From NCBI GenBank assembly GCA_028690555.1, contig JAQVBA010000051.1, positions 1 through 6,833 on the forward strand: a stretch of 6,833 bases of DNA, given 5' to 3'. The DNA is from Acholeplasmataceae bacterium (lineage in GTDB: Bacteria; Bacillota_I; Bacilli_A; Acholeplasmatales; Acholeplasmataceae). Position numbers and translations under genes: made by a program. The notes under the pieces were generated by a model that worked only from the letters and a program-made list of their open reading frames with translations, was not told where the DNA came from and ran no database searches. Shown here in pieces: positions 6,562 through 6,833 of this stretch. The stretch's first letter is position 1; every line of letters begins with the position of its first letter.

Positions 6562-6833
6562 CCTTAATATTTTTAATTTGTGTTATTTTAGCGTTTGTTG
6601 CTGGGATGCAGTATGAGAAATTAGAAGCTCCAAAAACACCTGCTAATTCGAGTGACACAATGTTTGAATATATTACACAAACGTTTAAAGATTACTATTA
6701 TTATGACATTACAGATGATGACATTGATTTAGCATTTATTGCACAAATGGAAGCTGTAATTAATACATATGGAGCACTTAACGAAGATCCTTATACGAGA
6801 CTATCAAGTCAATCGATTTATTTGATGCCATCC
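6543..6833 (+). CDS. Probable S41-family carboxyl-terminal processing protease (CtpA/CtpB-like), N-terminal fragment
   Basis: The frame stays open from the ATG at 6543 to the window end (97 codons), so the 3' part is missing. The product starts with a short basic tip (MGSKK) and a hydrophobic stretch (about residues 6-21) without a lipobox Cys, as in an uncleaved anchor or signal peptide. A linker follows (23-38), then a small helical region with FEYITQTFKDYYYYDI (41-56) and LNEDPYTRL (79-87). Both resemble the segment before the PDZ domain of S41 proteases, where an ...YYVD... helix and a DPYT/SRYL motif are common. The PDZ domain and the Ser-Lys catalytic residues would lie downstream and cannot be seen. 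Its place after secA-prfB-YitT agrees, since a ctpB gene lies in the same Bacillus neighbourhood (from memory). The gene itself is well supported by SD and coupling; the S41 assignment is a likely inference. Confidence 0.68.
   Translation, partial: MGSKKLALIFLICVILAFVAGMQYEKLEAPKTPANSSDTMFEYITQTFKDYYYYDITDDDIDLAFIAQMEAVINTYGALNEDPYTRLSSQSIYLMPS

Noticed and set aside
1..6833. Mobile element, CRISPR, toxin-antitoxin, phage defence or other novel system
   Set aside because: Every gene belongs to, or strongly resembles, a conserved chromosomal family. No terminal repeats, spacer arrays, integrase/transposase motifs or unexplained long gaps are present.

Overview
The window is a compact, AT-rich stretch of core bacterial chromosome with every gene on the + strand. 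Gene content, protein similarity and Shine-Dalgarno (SD) sites point to a low-GC member of the Firmicutes/Tenericutes. The MetK, SecA, RF2 and YitT proteins look Bacillus-like. TGG encodes Trp throughout, TGA ends one gene (1384-1386), and an intact RF2 gene is present. This argues against the Mycoplasma/Spiroplasma code, in which TGA is Trp and RF2 is absent. An Acholeplasma-like or related standard-code lineage is a reasonable but unproven guess.

Layout: (1) 1-471 is the 3' part of metK (S-adenosylmethionine synthetase), entering from the left. (2) 490-1386 encodes a two-helix membrane protein of the DUF3137 type and (3) 1407-1967 a LemA-family membrane protein. These two follow metK with gaps of 18 and 20 nt and probably share its transcript, which ends at a clear intrinsic terminator (1986-2016). 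(4) A 150-nt intergenic region holds that terminator and a candidate promoter for a second unit: secA (2118-4586), prfB (4596-5696), a YitT-family membrane protein (5689-6561) and the start of a probable S41 (CtpA/CtpB-like) exported protease (6543 to the window end). Genes in this second unit touch or overlap, each with a good SD inside or at the end of the gene before it, so translational coupling is likely.

How the genes relate: metK supplies SAM; SecA drives Sec-dependent export; RF2 terminates translation at UGA/UAA; the S41 protein is probably itself a Sec substrate or membrane-anchored protease. The secA-prfB-YitT-S41 order resembles a condensed form of the Bacillus secA-prfB-...-ctpB neighbourhood.

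I found no mobile element, CRISPR array, tRNA/rRNA or convincing novel system. The points worth a second look are modest: an RF2 gene without the usual programmed frameshift, a SecA lacking the C-terminal zinc-binding motif and with an altered two-helix-finger tip, and the metK-DUF3137-lemA arrangement.
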